NCBI GenBank assembly: GCA_016281495.1
Contig: JAEEIU010000007.1
Coordinates: forward strand, 1 to 62,636
Origin: Treponema sp.
Lineage (GTDB): Bacteria > Spirochaetota > Spirochaetia > Treponematales > Treponemataceae
Length of the DNA stretch: 62,636 bases
Direction: 5' to 3'
Shown here: positions 42,202 to 50,812 of the stretch, piece after piece
How the letters are laid out: every line of letters starts with the position of its first letter
Position numbering within the stretch: the stretch's first letter is position 1
Translations under genes and position numbers: made by a program
The notes under the pieces: generated by a model
Database searches by the model: none
What the model was told of the DNA's origin: nothing
The model's input: the letters and a program-made list of their open reading frames with translations, nothing else

Positions 42202-44511
42202 TTAATGTACCCCGCCGTTTTCTGTAAACACAGTTGTGATTGCCTTGTCCTTTACAACAAGCTTTTTGCCAGAAATTTCAACAGACTTGTTTACAACATT
42301 CACCTGAACCTTAAAGAATTCATCTGCGGTGATTTCGGCCGGCTTTTGTACAGTAGGATCTGCTCCCTCAAGAACAACTTGGGTTCCAGGTTCCGCCCAC
42401 GGTGCCTCAAGAACTTCTACAGCATCCTTTCCGTCCTTGTCCTTGTAATCTGCCGCAAGAAGCATGCCATGGCTTTCTATTCCACGCATTGCTCTAGGTG
42501 CAAGGTTTGAGGCAAGGATTATGTGTTTTCCAAGAAGGTCCTCGGGTTTTAGGAATTCACGGAGGCCACTCTGGATTATGCGTGGTGTGCCGCTTCCGTC
42601 ATCAAGAGTTTCTACATAGAGTTTTTCACCTTCAGGGTTGTTCTCGACTTTTATGATTTTTGCGACCTTTAGCTCAATTTTCTCATTAAAGAATGAAACC
42701 TGATCTTCTGCAAGCTCAATTTTCTTGCTTTCTTTCTTTGATTTTTTCTTGTCTCCGGCTTTTTCTTGTCTGTCCTTTTGGCTTCCAGAATATCTTTCCC
42801 TGAAAGCATCAGCTGTTTTCTGATCAAGAGGTGAGAAGAATATGGCTGTATCGGCTACAGTGTCAAGTCCTTCTGTGTTTCCAAGATCGCTCCAGTTTAA
42901 TCCTCCTTCAACTGCCGTTTCACCAAATTTAGGTTCAGAGATTTTTTTGCCAAGATAACCAAGAATTGTCTCGCTGAACTGTGGCAGATATGGATGTGCC
43001 ATAATCATAAGGTCTTTTATCATGTAGCAGAGATTATGAATGAGCTTGGCGGCCTTGTCTGGATCTGTTGTGCGTGTCTTCCAAGGTTCTCCGTCCTGGA
43101 ATGCCTTGTTTCCGATGTCACTGATGGCAAAAACCTCATGGAATGCATCCTTTAGTTCCGCCCATTCAAGATATTCGGTCATCTTTTTTTCATGCATGCG
43201 GACTGCTTCCCACATTTCTTCATCAACAGGTGCATCCGGAATTTTACCTTCATAATATTTGTTTACAAAAAGGAGGGTGCGGTTCACAAGGTTTCCAAGG
43301 TTACCGATGAGCTCTCCGTTGTATTTGTCTCGGAATTCCTTCCATGTAAACTGGTAGTCCTGCTTTTCCGGGCGGTTGTAGAATATGAAGAACCTCCATG
43401 CATCCGCCTTTATGCCGCTTTCCTTTGCGTCAGAGCCGAAGACACCGATTCCCTTGCTCTTGGAGAATTTTCCGTCTTCGTAATTCAGGTATTCGGTTGA
43501 AGACATGTGGTAGAGTTTTGTCCAGTTGTGGCCGCTACCAATAAGGCTGCATGGGAATACAACAGTATGGAACGGAATGTTGTCCTTTCCAATGAACTGG
43601 AAGAGGTCTACCGGTGCCTTTCCCTTTGCCTCTTCACTTTCTTCCGGGAGCCACCAGCTTTTGTAATCAAAAGAAGGTTTGCCCTGAGCCTTAAGTTCAT
43701 TTTCAAGCTGCTTTGTAATAGAAATATAACCGATTGGTGCGTTAAACCAAACATAGAAGACTTTATTTTCGTATCCATCCCTTGGAACTGGAATTCCCCA
43801 CTTAAGGTCGCGGGTAATGGCCCTTTCGTTAAGGCCGTCGCGGATCCATGCCTTGGTAATCTTTATTGCATTTTCAGACCAGTTTCCTTCCTTGCTGGCC
43901 TTGTCCATCCATTCGTCAAGTTTGGAGGATATTGCAGGGAGGTTTATGTAAAGATGCTTTGTGCTGCGGATTTCAGGTTCAGCTCCACAGGTAGAACAGC
44001 GTGGAGAAATCAGGTCAACAGGATCCAAAAGGGAACCGCATTTGTCACACTGGTCGCCGCGTGCATCATCACTGCCGCATTTGGGGCATATTCCCCTTAC
44101 AAAACGGTCGGCAAGATAGCGCTGACATTTTGGACAAAATGGCTGCTTGTTTTCGTGTTCGGTAATGTATCCGTTTTTCTCCAGGTCCTTGAATATTTCC
44201 TGAGTAATTTCCGTACATTCATCGTTTGAAGTGCGTCCGAATTTGTCAAAGGCAATGTCAAACCATTTGTAGATTTCATCGTGCTGCTTGAAATAATAGT
44301 CGCAGAGTTCCCTGGATGTTTTTCCTTCTTCCAGGGCCTTGGTTTCTGTTGCAGTTCCGTATTCATCAGTACCACATACATAAAGGGTTTCATAGCCGCG
44401 ACTCCGGCAAAAGCGTGCAAAGACATCTGCACTGAGCACTTGAATAAGGTTGCCCAAGTGGGGGATATTGTTAACATAAGGTAATGCGGATGTAATTAAT
44501 CTTCTATTCAT
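42202..44511 (-). CDS. metG: Methionyl-tRNA synthetase
   Basis: 769 residues. The HIGH-type signature is PYVNNIPHLGNL (about 10-21) and KMSKS is present as KFSKSKGIGVFG. A zinc knuckle region CPKCQRYLADRFVRGICPKC and CDKCGSLLDPVDLISPRCSTC carries four CxxC pairs. A C-terminal tRNA-binding domain (residues about 670-769, VEVLEAPWAEPGTQV) follows a low-complexity Lys/Glu/Ser stretch. The enzyme charges tRNA-Met. The ATG lies only 6 bases after a consensus -10 box and lacks a ribosome site, so its message is probably leaderless. Confidence 0.96.
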   Translation of the reverse strand: MNRRLITSALPYVNNIPHLGNLIQVLSADVFARFCRSRGYETLYVCGTDEYGTATETKALEEGKTSRELCDYYFKQHDEIYKWFDIAFDKFGRTSNDECTEITQEIFKDLEKNGYITEHENKQPFCPKCQRYLADRFVRGICPKCGSDDARGDQCDKCGSLLDPVDLISPRCSTCGAEPEIRSTKHLYINLPAISSKLDEWMDKASKEGNWSENAIKITKAWIRDGLNERAITRDLKWGIPVPRDGYENKVFYVWFNAPIGYISITKQLENELKAQGKPSFDYKSWWLPEESEEAKGKAPVDLFQFIGKDNIPFHTVVFPCSLIGSGHNWTKLYHMSSTEYLNYEDGKFSKSKGIGVFGSDAKESGIKADAWRFFIFYNRPEKQDYQFTWKEFRDKYNGELIGNLGNLVNRTLLFVNKYYEGKIPDAPVDEEMWEAVRMHEKKMTEYLEWAELKDAFHEVFAISDIGNKAFQDGEPWKTRTTDPDKAAKLIHNLCYMIKDLMIMAHPYLPQFSETILGYLGKKISEPKFGETAVEGGLNWSDLGNTEGLDTVADTAIFFSPLDQKTADAFRERYSGSQKDRQEKAGDKKKSKKESKKIELAEDQVSFFNEKIELKVAKIIKVENNPEGEKLYVETLDDGSGTPRIIQSGLREFLKPEDLLGKHIILASNLAPRAMRGIESHGMLLAADYKDKDGKDAVEVLEAPWAEPGTQVVLEGADPTVQKPAEITADEFFKVQVNVVNKSVEISGKKLVVKDKAITTVFTENGGVH

Positions 44512-44517
44512 GGCTTT

Positions 44518-44546
44518 ATTATAGAGTTTTAACGTATAATCGTCAA
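44518..44546 (-). promoter_or_regulatory. metG promoter, leaderless-type
   Basis: On the minus strand TTGACG (44546-44541) and TATAAT (44523-44518) are 17 bp apart. Only 6 bases (AAAGCC) separate the -10 box from ATG 44511, so transcription should start at or near the A of ATG. Confidence 0.75.
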
Positions 44547-44586
44547 TTATCTTGAGGAAACAATAATTATGGCTTTTTTTGTCAGC

Positions 44587-45708
44587 TTAGTTTATGCCTT
44601 TTTCCTTGATTTTCTTTACAAGGTTCCTCATCATGTTGCTGGAGGATTTTTTCATCACAAGGGCATTACCGTTCTTAATGACGACAATGAGGTCATCAAC
44701 TCCGCACAGGGCTACCGGAATGTCCGAATAGACAAAATTATTGCTGGCATTTTCAGAGGCAAGCTCGCCTGTATTCTGGTTAAAATGCTGCTCAAATGCA
44801 TCCCAGCTGCCTACATCATCCCAACTGAAAGTAGCCTTTACAGAAGCCGCCTTTGATGTCTTTTCTGCCACGGCATTATCCACGGCTATTGCAGGAACTG
44901 TCTGATATGCCTTTATCATGGGCTCCCAGTCGTCAATGAACTGTATTCCGTTCAAGACTTTGCTTTGAGGCCCAGATGCTCCCGTAAACACATCAAATGC
45001 CCTGTATACGTCGGGTTCGAGTGCTAAAATCTCTTTCTCAAAGAATGAGCAGGTAAATCCGAACATGCCGCTGTTCCAGAAATATTCTCCGCTGTCAAGA
45101 TATTCCTGTGCGGTTTTCAGGTCCGGCTTTTCCTTGAACTGGGCAATCTTAAAGCATGAGCTGTCTCCGTCCAATATTTCACCCTGCTTGATGTATCCGT
45201 ATCCTGTAGATGCCTCTGTTGGGGGAATGGAAAAACACACAAACGAACCATCTTCTGCAAGTTTGGCGGCTTTCTGACAGTCTGCGGCAAAATCTGCAAT
45301 TGGATTTATGACATGGTCGCTTGCCAGAACTAGAACTGTTCCATCGTCCCTTCCTGTGGCCTTGATGTAACGGCAGGCAAGTAAAATTGGGGCGGTTGTG
45401 TGGCGTGCAACAGGCTCAGCAATAATGCAAAGATCTTTTTCCAGCTTTTTTCTTTCTTCTTCCGGAAGAGTTTTCATAAGTTCGGCACATTGACTTGACA
45501 TTGGTTCAAGCAAATCTGCCCTGGTAATGATAAGTATTTTACCTAGTGGTTTAAGATACAGACCTCTTTGAATTGAGGCCTGCAAAAAAGAGAATCCATC
45601 ATTAAATTTAATGAATTGCTTGGGATTATCCGGGCGGGAAGCAGGCCATAACCTTTCTCCAATACCTCCCGCCAGAATTACTATGTCAGTAAATGAACCG
45701 TTTTTCAC
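44587..45708 (-). CDS. manC: Mannose-1-phosphate guanylyltransferase
   Basis: 373 residues, nucleotidyltransferase domain only, with no C-terminal isomerase. The GDP-mannose pyrophosphorylase signature is ILAGGIGERLWPASR and PKQFIKF (about 12-31), followed by LASDHVIN, TGYGYIKQGEIL, YFWNSGMFGF and SWDDVGSWDAF. It makes GDP-mannose from GTP and mannose-1-phosphate for glycan or glycolipid synthesis. The start overlaps the end of the upstream exported-protein gene by 4 bases. Confidence 0.92.
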   Translation of the reverse strand: MKNGSFTDIVILAGGIGERLWPASRPDNPKQFIKFNDGFSFLQASIQRGLYLKPLGKILIITRADLLEPMSSQCAELMKTLPEEERKKLEKDLCIIAEPVARHTTAPILLACRYIKATGRDDGTVLVLASDHVINPIADFAADCQKAAKLAEDGSFVCFSIPPTEASTGYGYIKQGEILDGDSSCFKIAQFKEKPDLKTAQEYLDSGEYFWNSGMFGFTCSFFEKEILALEPDVYRAFDVFTGASGPQSKVLNGIQFIDDWEPMIKAYQTVPAIAVDNAVAEKTSKAASVKATFSWDDVGSWDAFEQHFNQNTGELASENASNNFVYSDIPVALCGVDDLIVVIKNGNALVMKKSSSNMMRNLVKKIKEKGIN

Positions 45709-46457
45709 TTGAGCTTATCCTTGTTTTTGTTGAAAAAGAAGGTACAGAAAGTCTTTATGCGGTTCATGAAAGAGGTTTCAACCCTCTCACGAAGGAAGAA
45801 AATGCTTGGTGCATCAACTGCTCCGACTCCGTACAGAACCCAGTAATCGCCCTGCTTGACAATGACGACTATGGATTTCATGTTCTTTTCCTTTACGCAT
45901 GTATATTTGTCATAATATTTGAGCTTGTTCAAGTTTGTTGACTCATAGTAAAAATAGTCTGAGCCACGTTCAGTGTGAATTGATGTATTGATTATTCCAA
46001 AAGGCTCCATCTCAAGGTCAGCGACCACATCATAGCCGTTTGAAGTCTTTGTCTTGGACTTTACCTTTGCGCTGGAATAAAGGTCATACCATTCTTCGGC
46101 ACGTTCAGAATAATATGGGATGCCTACATAAGTTGAGACATCAAGGATTGACTGTTCGAAGCTCTCAAGCAGTTTTTCATTTCCTGCGTATGGATAAATC
46201 TGGATTACCTCTGCAAGATAGGCAGGCTTAAGCTTCTTTACAACGTCAAGTGCCTTTTGTACGGAAGGAGCGCTGCTTTCTATGCTCATGTTCTTTGGGG
46301 CCTTGAGGTTCTTGATGACCATTTCGCCATTTTCAAGTTTTGTACGTTCTGCAGCAGTAAGGTTACTATTGAATGCAGCAGGAAGAGCTGTAAGTGTATT
46401 CAAAGCCAGTGCCAATGTTCCAACAAGTGAAAGAGTAAATTTGTTCAAATGCATCAT
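45705..46457 (-). CDS. Exported protein, DUF6675-like, 250 aa
   Basis: A signal peptide (cleavage near LTALPAAF) is followed by a globular domain: NGEMVIKNLKAPKNMSIESS, LKPAYLAEVIQIYPY, a YVGIPYYSERAEEWYDLYSS segment and EPFGIINTSIHTERGSDYFY. From memory this is close to the Treponema family DUF6675, but I cannot check that. The C-terminal tail is basic (KTFCTFFFNKNKDKLK). It overlaps manC by 4 bases, so the two are co-translated, although no functional link is evident. Confidence 0.75.
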   Translation of the reverse strand: MMHLNKFTLSLVGTLALALNTLTALPAAFNSNLTAAERTKLENGEMVIKNLKAPKNMSIESSAPSVQKALDVVKKLKPAYLAEVIQIYPYAGNEKLLESFEQSILDVSTYVGIPYYSERAEEWYDLYSSAKVKSKTKTSNGYDVVADLEMEPFGIINTSIHTERGSDYFYYESTNLNKLKYYDKYTCVKEKNMKSIVVIVKQGDYWVLYGVGAVDAPSIFFLRERVETSFMNRIKTFCTFFFNKNKDKLK

Positions 46458-46537
46458 AATACCTCCAATAATACCATTTTTTAGGACAAATGGCTAGAGT
46501 AGCCAATAAATTGACCTTCAATCTATTGACATTTCAT

Positions 46538-46566
46538 TTGTACAAACCACCAAACTGTGATATAAT
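46538..46566 (+). promoter_or_regulatory. Promoter of the aminotransferase-glgA pair
   Basis: TTGTAC (46538-46543) and a perfect TATAAT (46561-46566) are 17 bp apart, 32 bases before ATG 46599, which has AGGAG at 46586-46590. Confidence 0.7.
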
Positions 46567-46598
46567 TACAAAAAAAATAAATATCAGGAGTTATTTTT

Positions 46599-47792
46599 AT
46601 GCCTATTTCACCATATATAAAGGAAACGATGACCAGCAAGGGTGCCGGTGTAATCAGGAAAATGTTTGAGGAGGGGATTAAGCTAAAGTCAATTCATGGG
46701 GACGAGAACGTCTTTGACTTTAGCCTTGGAAACCCGGACCTGGATCCACCTGCAAAAGTAGCGGAATCAATAGAAAAACTGGCCAAAATACGTGAAAAAA
46801 ACTTTCATGGATACATGCCCAACGCCGGTTATCCGTTTGCACGCGAGGCCATGGCACAAAAGACGGCAAAAGAGCAGGGAGTTCCTGTTCAGGGGGACTG
46901 TGTAGTAATGTCCGTGGGTGCCGCAGGTGCAATAAACGCCCTTCTAAAGGCCATTTTGTCTCCAGGGGACAATGTTGTGGTTCCATCTCCATTTTTTACC
47001 GAATACCGCCATTATGTTCGCAATTTCGGAGGAACTTTGATTGAAGTGCCTGCCAAAAGTGATTTTTCACCGGACGTAGAAGCCATAAAAAAGGCCCTTA
47101 CACCGGAAACCGCGGCCCTGCTTATAAACAGCCCGAATAATCCGACGGGTCGCGTATATTCAGAAGATGAATTAAAGCAGCTGGCAGACGTGCTTACCGA
47201 GCATGGAAAAAAATGTAGAAGAATGCCATATCTTATTTGTGACGAACCCTATCGCGCCATTGTATATGACGGAATAAAGGTTGCCCCGGCATTCCCTGTT
47301 TATCCCAGTTCTGTGGTTGTGACATCTTTTGCAAAGAATTTCAGCCTGCCTGGAGAAAGAATCGGTTATATCTGCGTAAATCCGGCCTGTCCTGACAAAG
47401 ATGACCTTGTTTCGGCATGCATATTCTGTACACGCATTCTGGGATATGTAAACGCTCCTGCCCTGATGCAGAGGGTTGTTGCGGAAACATGGGATGCGGA
47501 TGCAGACTTCAGCCTGTACAAAAAGCGCCGTGATGAGCTTGTGTCAATTCTGGATGATGTGGGGATAGAGCATGCAAATCCGGAAGGAGCATTTTATCTT
47601 TGGTGCAAGGTCCCGGAAAAATACGGTGACGACGACATGGCATTCTGTGATTACATGAAAAAATACCTGATACTGGCATCCCCGGGTAGTGCGTTCGGTG
47701 GAAAAGGGTATTTCCGTCTGGCTTATTGTGTCAGTGAACAGAGCATAATCAATTCAAGAAAGGCATTTACAGCCGCTATGAAAGATTTATAG
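46599..47792 (+). CDS. PLP-dependent class I/II aminotransferase
   Basis: 397 residues, fold type I. Landmarks: FSLGNPDLDPP near the N-terminus, SVGAAGAINALLKAILSPGD, INSPNNPTGRVYSEDEL (substrate and PLP-ring contacts), CDEPYRAIVYD and SFAKNFSLPGERIGY with the PLP-binding Lys. AspAT-like and LL-DAP-like aminotransferases share this layout, so the substrate is uncertain. It is followed after 32 bases by glgA, probably on one transcript. Confidence 0.9.
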   Translation: MPISPYIKETMTSKGAGVIRKMFEEGIKLKSIHGDENVFDFSLGNPDLDPPAKVAESIEKLAKIREKNFHGYMPNAGYPFAREAMAQKTAKEQGVPVQGDCVVMSVGAAGAINALLKAILSPGDNVVVPSPFFTEYRHYVRNFGGTLIEVPAKSDFSPDVEAIKKALTPETAALLINSPNNPTGRVYSEDELKQLADVLTEHGKKCRRMPYLICDEPYRAIVYDGIKVAPAFPVYPSSVVVTSFAKNFSLPGERIGYICVNPACPDKDDLVSACIFCTRILGYVNAPALMQRVVAETWDADADFSLYKKRRDELVSILDDVGIEHANPEGAFYLWCKVPEKYGDDDMAFCDYMKKYLILASPGSAFGGKGYFRLAYCVSEQSIINSRKAFTAAMKDL

Positions 47793-47824
47793 AAATATCA
47801 TACGAAAGTAACAGGAGGTTTTAC

Positions 47825-49303
47825 ATGAAAATTCTGATGGTGAGCGCGGAAGTTGTTCCTTTTGCAAAAACAGGTGGTCTGGCAGATATGGTCAGTGCCC
47901 TTGCAATTCAGCTTACAAAAATGGGACATGATGTAAAAATCGTCATGCCGCGTTATTATAAGATTGACCGCAAAAAGCTCCAGTTGCTTTCAGGCCCGAT
48001 GGCTGTTGCGGCAGGTCAGGTAGAGACATGGACTGCGGTATATTATACCTCAATGCCCGGATGTGATGCACTTCCTGTATATTTCATTGATCATGAACAG
48101 TGCTTTGGCCGTGATGGTGTTTATGGAACAAAAACAGAGACAGATTTCCATGACAATCCCTATCGTTTTGCAGTTTTGTGCCACGGTGCATTCCAGCTTT
48201 GCAGGAAAATCGGCTGGTATCCCGACATAATTCATGCGCACGACTGGTCAACCTGTCTGGCTCCGGTTCTTCTTAAGCATGTATGCCGTTACTGCGGTTT
48301 TGAATCTACAGCATCCGTACTTACAATCCACAATCAGGGTTATCAGGGACAGTACGGTAAGGAACAGTTCCCCGCTTTGGGCATTGACTGGGGCCTTTAT
48401 TATGGTGCTGGATTTGAACATCTTGGTGGAATCAATTTCCTTCAGGCTGGTGTTTCTTCTGCAGACATGATAACCACGGTTTCTCCGACTTATGCAAAAG
48501 AAATCCAGACGATGGAAGGTGGATTCGGCATGGACGGTCTTCTTAGGATCAGGAGCGATGTAATAAAGGGAATTTTGAACGGTGCAGATGTTGAGCAGTG
48601 GAATCCCGCGATAGATAAGAGGATACCATTCAATTATACTCCAAAAGACATGTCTGGAAAAGCAAAATGCAAGGCAGCCCTTCAGGAAAAGATGGGCCTC
48701 CCTGTAGATCCCGATGTTCCGCTCTTTGGAATCGTTACACGTCTCGTAGACCAGAAGGGTATTGCGGAAGTGTTTGCCCCGACTTACGGTTCAATCTACC
48801 AGATGTGCACTGACATGAAGATTCAGTTTGTAGTCCTTGGCAGCGGAGAAAAATGGTGTGAGAGCGAAATCAACACCCTGCAGTCAAAGCTTCCAAACAT
48901 GAAGGCATATATCGGATATGATGAAAATTTGAGCCACCTGATAGAGGCGGGAAGTGACTTCTTCCTTATGCCGTCAAGATATGAGCCTTGCGGATTGAAC
49001 CAGATTTATTCAATGCTTTACGGAACACTTCCTATTGTAAGACGTACCGGAGGACTTGCTGATACTGTAGAAAATTACAACGAGCAGACAGGTGAGGGAA
49101 CTGGATTCCTCTTTGACCAGCTTACTCCACGTGCCGTATATGATACGGTAGGATGGGCGGTATGGGCATACTACAATCGAAAGGATCACATCAAGAAAAT
49201 GCAGCAGGCAGGAATGAAAAAGACATTCGGCTGGGACAAGGCTGCACAGGGATATCTTGATGTCTATAAAGAGGCATTGGCAAGAGGATGTGGAATAAAT
49301 TAA
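47825..49303 (+). CDS. glgA: Glycogen synthase (ADP-glucose, GT5)
   Basis: 492 residues. The ADP-glucose-binding KTGGLADMVSALAIQL (about 15-30) and the YDENLSHLIEAGSDFFLMPS segment, with EPCGLNQIYSMLYGTLPIV and RRTGGLADTVENY, are diagnostic of GT5. An HDWSTCL segment supports it. It elongates alpha-1,4-glucan in the cytoplasm. AGGAGG lies 5 bases before ATG. No glgB or glgC is in the window. Confidence 0.95.
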   Translation: MKILMVSAEVVPFAKTGGLADMVSALAIQLTKMGHDVKIVMPRYYKIDRKKLQLLSGPMAVAAGQVETWTAVYYTSMPGCDALPVYFIDHEQCFGRDGVYGTKTETDFHDNPYRFAVLCHGAFQLCRKIGWYPDIIHAHDWSTCLAPVLLKHVCRYCGFESTASVLTIHNQGYQGQYGKEQFPALGIDWGLYYGAGFEHLGGINFLQAGVSSADMITTVSPTYAKEIQTMEGGFGMDGLLRIRSDVIKGILNGADVEQWNPAIDKRIPFNYTPKDMSGKAKCKAALQEKMGLPVDPDVPLFGIVTRLVDQKGIAEVFAPTYGSIYQMCTDMKIQFVVLGSGEKWCESEINTLQSKLPNMKAYIGYDENLSHLIEAGSDFFLMPSRYEPCGLNQIYSMLYGTLPIVRRTGGLADTVENYNEQTGEGTGFLFDQLTPRAVYDTVGWAVWAYYNRKDHIKKMQQAGMKKTFGWDKAAQGYLDVYKEALARGCGIN

Positions 49304-49320
49304 AAAAGGATTGGTTTTGA

Positions 49321-49719
49321 TTATTTTGCAAAAAGATAAAAGCTTGTGATTACAAGACCGATCAAAACGATTATGCTTGTAATCATGAGCCATACAGGCG
49401 TATCTCCGGAGATAAATGCAGAGCTTCCGGTGCTGGAGGCAAAATGCCTGAATGATCTGTTTCTTTTTGGCAGGGAAATTGAGGGCTTGCGGTTCTTCTC
49501 ATGAGGAACAGTTTCACCCCTCAATTCTTCCTCGCTTATTGCGTAATGACATGCCGGACAGCCTTTTTTAAAACTATCAACTGATCCGGTATGTCCGCAG
49601 TTAGGGCAACGTACAGAAGAAAAGAATTTTCCGCAATGTGGACAAAAACGCGCTTTTGCGTTTACTTCTTCGCCACAGTTTTCGCAAAAATATTTAGGTT
49701 TCTTTTCTGAACTTCCCAT
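49321..49719 (-). CDS. Zinc-ribbon membrane protein, 132 aa
   Basis: Three zinc-binding CxxC pairs occur in the first 60 residues (YFCENCGEEVNAKARFCPHC and CPNCGHTGSVDS, CPACHYA), making two to three ribbons. A basic linker (about 70-95) leads to one C-terminal helix (about 108-129). It resembles the double-zinc-ribbon group of membrane-tethered proteins. It follows the next gene upstream with a 5-base gap, so the two form an operon. No specific function can be given. Confidence 0.8.
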   Translation of the reverse strand: MGSSEKKPKYFCENCGEEVNAKARFCPHCGKFFSSVRCPNCGHTGSVDSFKKGCPACHYAISEEELRGETVPHEKNRKPSISLPKRNRSFRHFASSTGSSAFISGDTPVWLMITSIIVLIGLVITSFYLFAK

Positions 49720-49724
49720 AATTA

Positions 49725-50708
49725 TTAATTCTCTGTTCCAAGATTATCTACAGTATAGTTGTAAATCTGCCAGATTCCGTCACGCTGACGTACATAGTAG
49801 GTGTAGCGCTTTTTCTCTGTGAAGGTTGTGTTCCTGAACCATTCAATTACCTTTACTGTACCCTGAGTCTGAGAATATGTGGTTGTCTCAATCTGGAATT
49901 TTGATGGAATAGAAACGATGTCAGTGTCAATCCTGCTCTGCATCAAGTCTGCCTTAAACTGCTGGAGCATTTGGATCCTTTCGTCTGCGCTGGCTGCATT
50001 GTAGCGGCGGTTCCTGCTTGTGTTGTTCTTGAGAATTGCCTCAACATCCATGTAAAGGAAGAATTTGTCCCATGCACCCTGCTGGCGGGCGATGATTGTC
50101 TGTTCAACTACCTTATCCGGGCTGATTGCTTCTGCCTCAAGGATTGAAGCTGTTCCTGTTTCTACCGGAATGTATGATGATGCAGCAATTGTTGGAGAAG
50201 GACGAACTTCAAGAGAAAGCCTTCTTGATTCGATTCCTGTGTTCTTGTTGCGGAAAAGATCCGGATAGAATGTAGCTGTAAGATAATAAATTGAAGGATT
50301 TGTGATGTCCAGATAATCCTTGACGTTTTCTACAAAAGAGTATTCCTCGGCAGGTTCAAGTGCTATTTCACGGAAATAAACTGTCTGGCTTGTTGTTCTT
50401 TTTTCTGTAAGGGCGGCACTTTCCGGAAGCTTGATGTTTTTGGCGTCAACAGCCTTAAAGTCAAGGCTGAATGCCCTGTCATCTGCAAGCTTGAACCTGA
50501 GTGTATCAGATCCAGTATTGCGGATCGTGATGTGAACATATATCGGGTTTTCATCTCCGCTTCCAGGATAATACAAGGTCCTGTTATAGAATTTAATAGA
50601 GATTTCGGCGTTATCAAGCGTCTTATTTGACTGAACGTAGGTTTGTGCGCTCAGGCTCTGTGCAAAAAGACAAAAAACAGTTATAATGCTTAACAGTATT
50701 CGTTTCAC
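49725..50708 (-). CDS. Exported protein of unknown function, 327 aa
   Basis: Signal peptide ending near LSAQTYV. Residues about 30-175 look like an immunoglobulin-like beta domain (ISIKFYNRTLYYPGSGDENP, VHITIRNTGSDTLRFKLADD, YYLTATFYPDLF). The C-terminal third is helical plus an NTF2-like strand pattern (VEQTIIARQQGAWDKFFLYM, RYTYYVRQRDGIWQIYNY). The family appears conserved in treponemes by memory, but is not one I can name. Likely periplasmic. It is the first gene of a pair with the zinc-ribbon protein. Confidence 0.75.
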   Translation of the reverse strand: MKRILLSIITVFCLFAQSLSAQTYVQSNKTLDNAEISIKFYNRTLYYPGSGDENPIYVHITIRNTGSDTLRFKLADDRAFSLDFKAVDAKNIKLPESAALTEKRTTSQTVYFREIALEPAEEYSFVENVKDYLDITNPSIYYLTATFYPDLFRNKNTGIESRRLSLEVRPSPTIAASSYIPVETGTASILEAEAISPDKVVEQTIIARQQGAWDKFFLYMDVEAILKNNTSRNRRYNAASADERIQMLQQFKADLMQSRIDTDIVSIPSKFQIETTTYSQTQGTVKVIEWFRNTTFTEKKRYTYYVRQRDGIWQIYNYTVDNLGTEN

Positions 50709-50812
50709 GATACAACTCCCGTCTGATTATCAGACAATGTAGATTGAGATGACTCCAAGATTTAATATAAATTCTGGACGTTTCTCGGTATTTCTTTATA
50801 TATCGGTAGATT

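Noticed and set aside
43507..44229. A 240-codon plus-strand ORF
   Set aside because: It is antisense to the zinc-finger and catalytic region of metG, whose reading frame is unambiguous, and has no ribosome site or protein-like composition.
50760..50812. A possible leaderless mfd start like that of metG
   Set aside because: A TATATA box lies close to the ATG, but the -35 match is poor and the spacing allows a short leader, so the case is not strong enough.
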